A stretch of DNA of 8,249 nucleotides from Methylobacteriaceae bacterium. GTDB taxonomy: Bacteria; Pseudomonadota; Alphaproteobacteria; Rhizobiales; Beijerinckiaceae. How positions within the stretch are numbered: the stretch's first letter is position 1; each line of letters begins with the position of its first letter. Below are positions 6,428 to 8,249 of the stretch, one piece after another. Where the stretch lies: positions 1-8,249 of the forward strand of contig JAISTL010000150.1 of NCBI GenBank assembly GCA_031272615.1, read 5' to 3'. Below the pieces are notes generated by a model. It was given only the letters and a program-made list of their open reading frames with translations, had not been told where the DNA came from and searched no databases. The translations under genes and the position numbers were made by a program.

Positions 6428-6498
6428 CCGGTGGACACGGTGAACGACGTGAACGGTGAAGGATCTCACCCATCCGAATTGTCCATTGTGTCCACTGG
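6428..6498. repeat. Inverted repeat behind the acyltransferase gene
   Basis: CCGGTGGACAC (6428-6438) and GTGTCCACTGG (6488-6498) are 11-base arms with one mismatch, 49 bases apart. Nested inside is GGTGA (6455-6459) with TCACC (6466-6470). There is no T-run. It could fold the end of the acyltransferase transcript, or be remnant ends of a lost insertion; no flanking target duplication was seen. Confidence 0.35.
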
Positions 6499-6520
6499 AG
6501 CAGCCTTCCGGGGTTATCGT

Positions 6521-6603
6521 CCGGGTTTTCCGGGATAACGCTTCGTTGTCATCACGGCCGGATTTGATTATAGTGTATCGTCGAAAACACCAGAGGCGCC
6601 GAC
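6521..6603 (+). repeat. 83-base upstream module, copy 2
   Basis: Gap-free counterpart of 288-370 (inverted), 62 of 83 bases identical by hand count. It ends at the ATG of the ATPase gene and starts with CCGGGTTTTCCG. Upstream of 6521 the similarity stops abruptly. Confidence 0.8.
6546..6574 (+). promoter_or_regulatory. Promoter of the right ATPase gene
   Basis: -35 TTGTCA (6546-6551), 17-base spacer, -10 TATAGT (6569-6574). Transcription should begin near 6581, leaving a leader of about 23 bases with AGAGG (6592-6596) seven bases from the ATG. Box sequence and spacing agree with the copy before the left ATPase. Confidence 0.75.
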
Positions 6604-7743
6604 ATGTCCGATCCGTACAGTCTTCCGAAGAGATTTAATATCGCCGGGCCGTGCAACCCGGACGAACACTACATGCTGGATGCAGTCTCCCGACTTCCCG
6701 AGGCGTTGAACCTGGCGCTGGAGAAATCTTATTTCGTCATCCGCGCGCCGCGCCAGTCCGGCAAAACGACCCTGCTGGATACGCTGACCGACGATATCAA
6801 TGCCGGAGGGAAATATTACGCGCTGTATTGTTCGCTGGAAACGCTGCAGGGGATTGAAGAACTGAAAGAGGGCACGACGGCCGTTGTCGACGCCCTGCGC
6901 CGCGCCGCACAGCGGTCGGCGATTGAAGCGATCCGGCAGTCATGGCCCCGGGACATTTATGTGTCGGCCACCACAATGGTCGGTGAAACCCTTGAGCTCA
7001 TGTGCAGGGCTCTCGATAAACCGCTCATCGTTTTTTTCGACGAGGCGGACTGTCTTTCCGGACAAGTGTTGATCACATTTCTGCGGCAACTGCGCGACGG
7101 CTATGTAAACAAACGCAAGGCTCCGTTTCCGTCGTCCATTTCCCTCATCGGTATGCGGGACCTCCGGGATTTCAAGGCGCAAGTCCGGCCGGAGGAGGAA
7201 ACGCTGGGCTCGTCAAGCCCGTTCAACATCGTCACCAAGGCGCTGACGCTCACCAATTTCACCGTGGAACAGGTTGCCGAGCTCTACCAGCAGCACACCG
7301 AGGCCACCGGACAGGTGTTCGAGAAAGGCGCGGTGGAGCGGGCATGGTATTGGTGCGAGGGCCAGCCGTGGCTGGTCAACGCCCTGGCGCGGCAGATCGT
7401 CGAGGACGACCTGGCGCGGGATTACAGCAAACCGGTCACGGCCGCACACTTTGAGGCCGCGGCGAGAACGCTCATTGAGCGGAATGATGTTCATCTGGAC
7501 TATCTGCTTCACTGGCTTAAGGATCCAAGGGTGCGTGATGTGGTGGAGCCGATGTTGATCGGGGCAAAGGCAAGAGTGCCGCTTTCGGGCGATGAAACAA
7601 GGTTTTGCCTGGACCTCGGTTTGTTGAGACTGGACCGGGAGAACGGGCTGCGGCCGGCTAACCGGCTTTATTCCGAGGCCATAATCCACAGGCTCACTTA
7701 TGACATCCAATTTGCGATACAAGACTTCTTGAAAAACCGTTGA
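6604..7743 (+). CDS. AAA/STAND-type ATPase, full length
   Basis: A 379-residue stand-alone ATPase, paralogue of the gene at 1-287. Walker A APRQSGKTT lies at 48-56 and Walker B LIVFFDEAD at 141-149, with Asp146 and Glu147 as the expected magnesium and catalytic residues. SISLIGMRD (178-186) is where a sensor strand would fall. GQPWLVNALARQIV (253-266) is a helix typical of STAND and archaeal-type ATPases. The tail (about 325-379), with LLRLDRENGLRPANRLYSEAI, resembles the winged-helix end seen in AAA_35-like proteins. No membrane segment or extra effector domain is visible. The function of this family is not known; roles in stress, transposition or defence would be guesses. It is monocistronic by its context: own promoter, 238 bases after the acyltransferase and convergent with the next gene. 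The ATG is fixed by the ribosome-binding site and by agreement with the paralogue. Confidence 0.9.
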   Translation: MSDPYSLPKRFNIAGPCNPDEHYMLDAVSRLPEALNLALEKSYFVIRAPRQSGKTTLLDTLTDDINAGGKYYALYCSLETLQGIEELKEGTTAVVDALRRAAQRSAIEAIRQSWPRDIYVSATTMVGETLELMCRALDKPLIVFFDEADCLSGQVLITFLRQLRDGYVNKRKAPFPSSISLIGMRDLRDFKAQVRPEEETLGSSSPFNIVTKALTLTNFTVEQVAELYQQHTEATGQVFEKGAVERAWYWCEGQPWLVNALARQIVEDDLARDYSKPVTAAHFEAAARTLIERNDVHLDYLLHWLKDPRVRDVVEPMLIGAKARVPLSGDETRFCLDLGLLRLDRENGLRPANRLYSEAIIHRLTYDIQFAIQDFLKNR

Positions 7744-7797
7744 CCAGCGGCAAAACCCTCCTGAACGGCGGCACGGCGCATATCGTCGGCTGCTGAG

Positions 7798-7819
7798 GGC
7801 GGGCATCCGCCATCCCGCC
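7798..7819 (+). other. GC-rich hairpin downstream of the ATPase gene
   Basis: GGCGGG (7798-7803) and CCCGCC (7814-7819) with a 10-base loop, 54 bases past the stop codon. No T-run follows, so any termination role is weak. The rest of 7744-8001 shows no recognisable gene. Confidence 0.25.
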
Positions 7820-8001
7820 TGCCTGAACGTCGATGACCGCATTGAAGCTATACGGTTTTGCAGCGGCAATCCGGAACTGAAGTCAGGCCGGGTGGAAAAC
7901 ACTCCGGAAGCGAGAGGCGGCAAATTGAACGGCGGCCGGTCGACCGTACCGGGACTCACACGGCGGCGGGAGTGAAACGGTTCACCGTGATTCCGTGAAG
8001 G

Positions 8002-8249
8002 CTATGGGAACAACAAGATTGCGATGCCCAACCCGGTGAGCGAAATCAGAGTCGAGATAAACGGTGCAAAAACACCGGAATACATCGCCCACAGCAAACC
8101 GATGAAATACACCGATACCGCCGTGCCGAAAACGATTCTTCCGGCCGGATTTTTGGTGAAACCGGCGCCGATGATCCAGGCTGACTCCAAGCCGATGACG
8201 AGCGTCAGCAACACCACGCCGACAATGAGCCACGCCTCTCCGGAGCCGT
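8002..8249 (-). CDS. Small membrane protein, C-terminal part (runs off the right edge)
   Basis: The frame is open from the right edge to TAG at 8002-8004 and gives 81 residues, GSGEAWLIVGVVLLTLVIGL at the start of the visible part. Three hydrophobic segments are apparent: one around the visible N-terminus (about 5-27), one with SVYFIGLLWAMY, and one with FISTLISLTGLGIAILLFP at the end. This is the pattern of an integral inner-membrane protein. A GTG at 8217 could start a 71-residue version, but the frame continues upstream without a stop, so the true start probably lies outside the window. I do not recognise the family. It is convergent with the ATPase gene. Confidence 0.6.
   Translation of the reverse strand, partial: GSGEAWLIVGVVLLTLVIGLESAWIIGAGFTKNPAGRIVFGTAVSVYFIGLLWAMYSGVFAPFISTLISLTGLGIAILLFP

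Noticed and set aside
5610..6473. A 287-codon minus-strand frame opposite the acyltransferase gene
   Set aside because: Antisense shadow of a well-supported gene, low-complexity His/Pro/Arg-rich product, no ribosome-binding site.
6386..6538. A 50-codon GTG frame with GGGAGG four bases upstream, between acyltransferase and ATPase
   Set aside because: Spacing is short, the product is not recognisable, and its end runs into the conserved promoter module, so the frame is probably accidental.
7213..7959. A 248-codon minus-strand frame opposite the right ATPase gene
   Set aside because: Antisense shadow of a gene with intact Walker motifs and its own promoter.
7742..7975. An open frame after the ATPase (reading ...LNVDDRIEAIRFCSGNPELK...)
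   Set aside because: No usable start codon or ribosome-binding site, and no family recognised. A decayed gene end is possible but unsupported.

Overview
The window looks like chromosomal DNA of an alphaproteobacterium. The strongest clue is a type II heat-shock sigma factor (RpoH2/RpoHII-like), a sigma-32 branch typical of that class, together with GC-rich coding sequence. The genus cannot be fixed from this window.

Layout from left to right: (1) the 5' end of an AAA/STAND-type ATPase gene leaving the left edge on the minus strand, with its own promoter; (2) a plus-strand Sel1-repeat gene (519-1606) that appears split by a one-base frameshift, so the signal peptide and the first half-repeat are in one frame and the remaining repeats plus a membrane tail are in another; (3) priA on the minus strand, convergent with the Sel1 gene; (4) a strong minus-strand terminator; (5) rpoH2 on the minus strand; (6) a 480-base AT-rich intergenic region rich in dyads, including a pair of 16-bp operator-like sites at the rpoH2 promoter; (7) a plus-strand LpxL/HtrB-type lipid acyltransferase read from a TTG start; (8) a full-length paralogue of the ATPase in item 1, on the plus strand; (9) a partial minus-strand membrane protein at the right edge.

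The housekeeping genes (priA for replication restart, rpoH2 for stress transcription, the acyltransferase for envelope lipid) do not form a pathway. The accessory layer is the two ATPase paralogues. Both carry the same 83-base upstream module, aligned without gaps, with a sigma70-like promoter of 17-bp spacing and the same ribosome-binding leader. Homology ends sharply at the outer edge of the module, so promoter plus gene seem to have been duplicated or dispersed as a unit. The two copies point away from each other and flank about 6.2 kb.

I see no rRNA, tRNA, CRISPR array or transposase. The most novel-looking items are the ATPase-plus-promoter module, the operator pair in front of rpoH2, and the split Sel1 gene. 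None is proved to be a new system by sequence alone.
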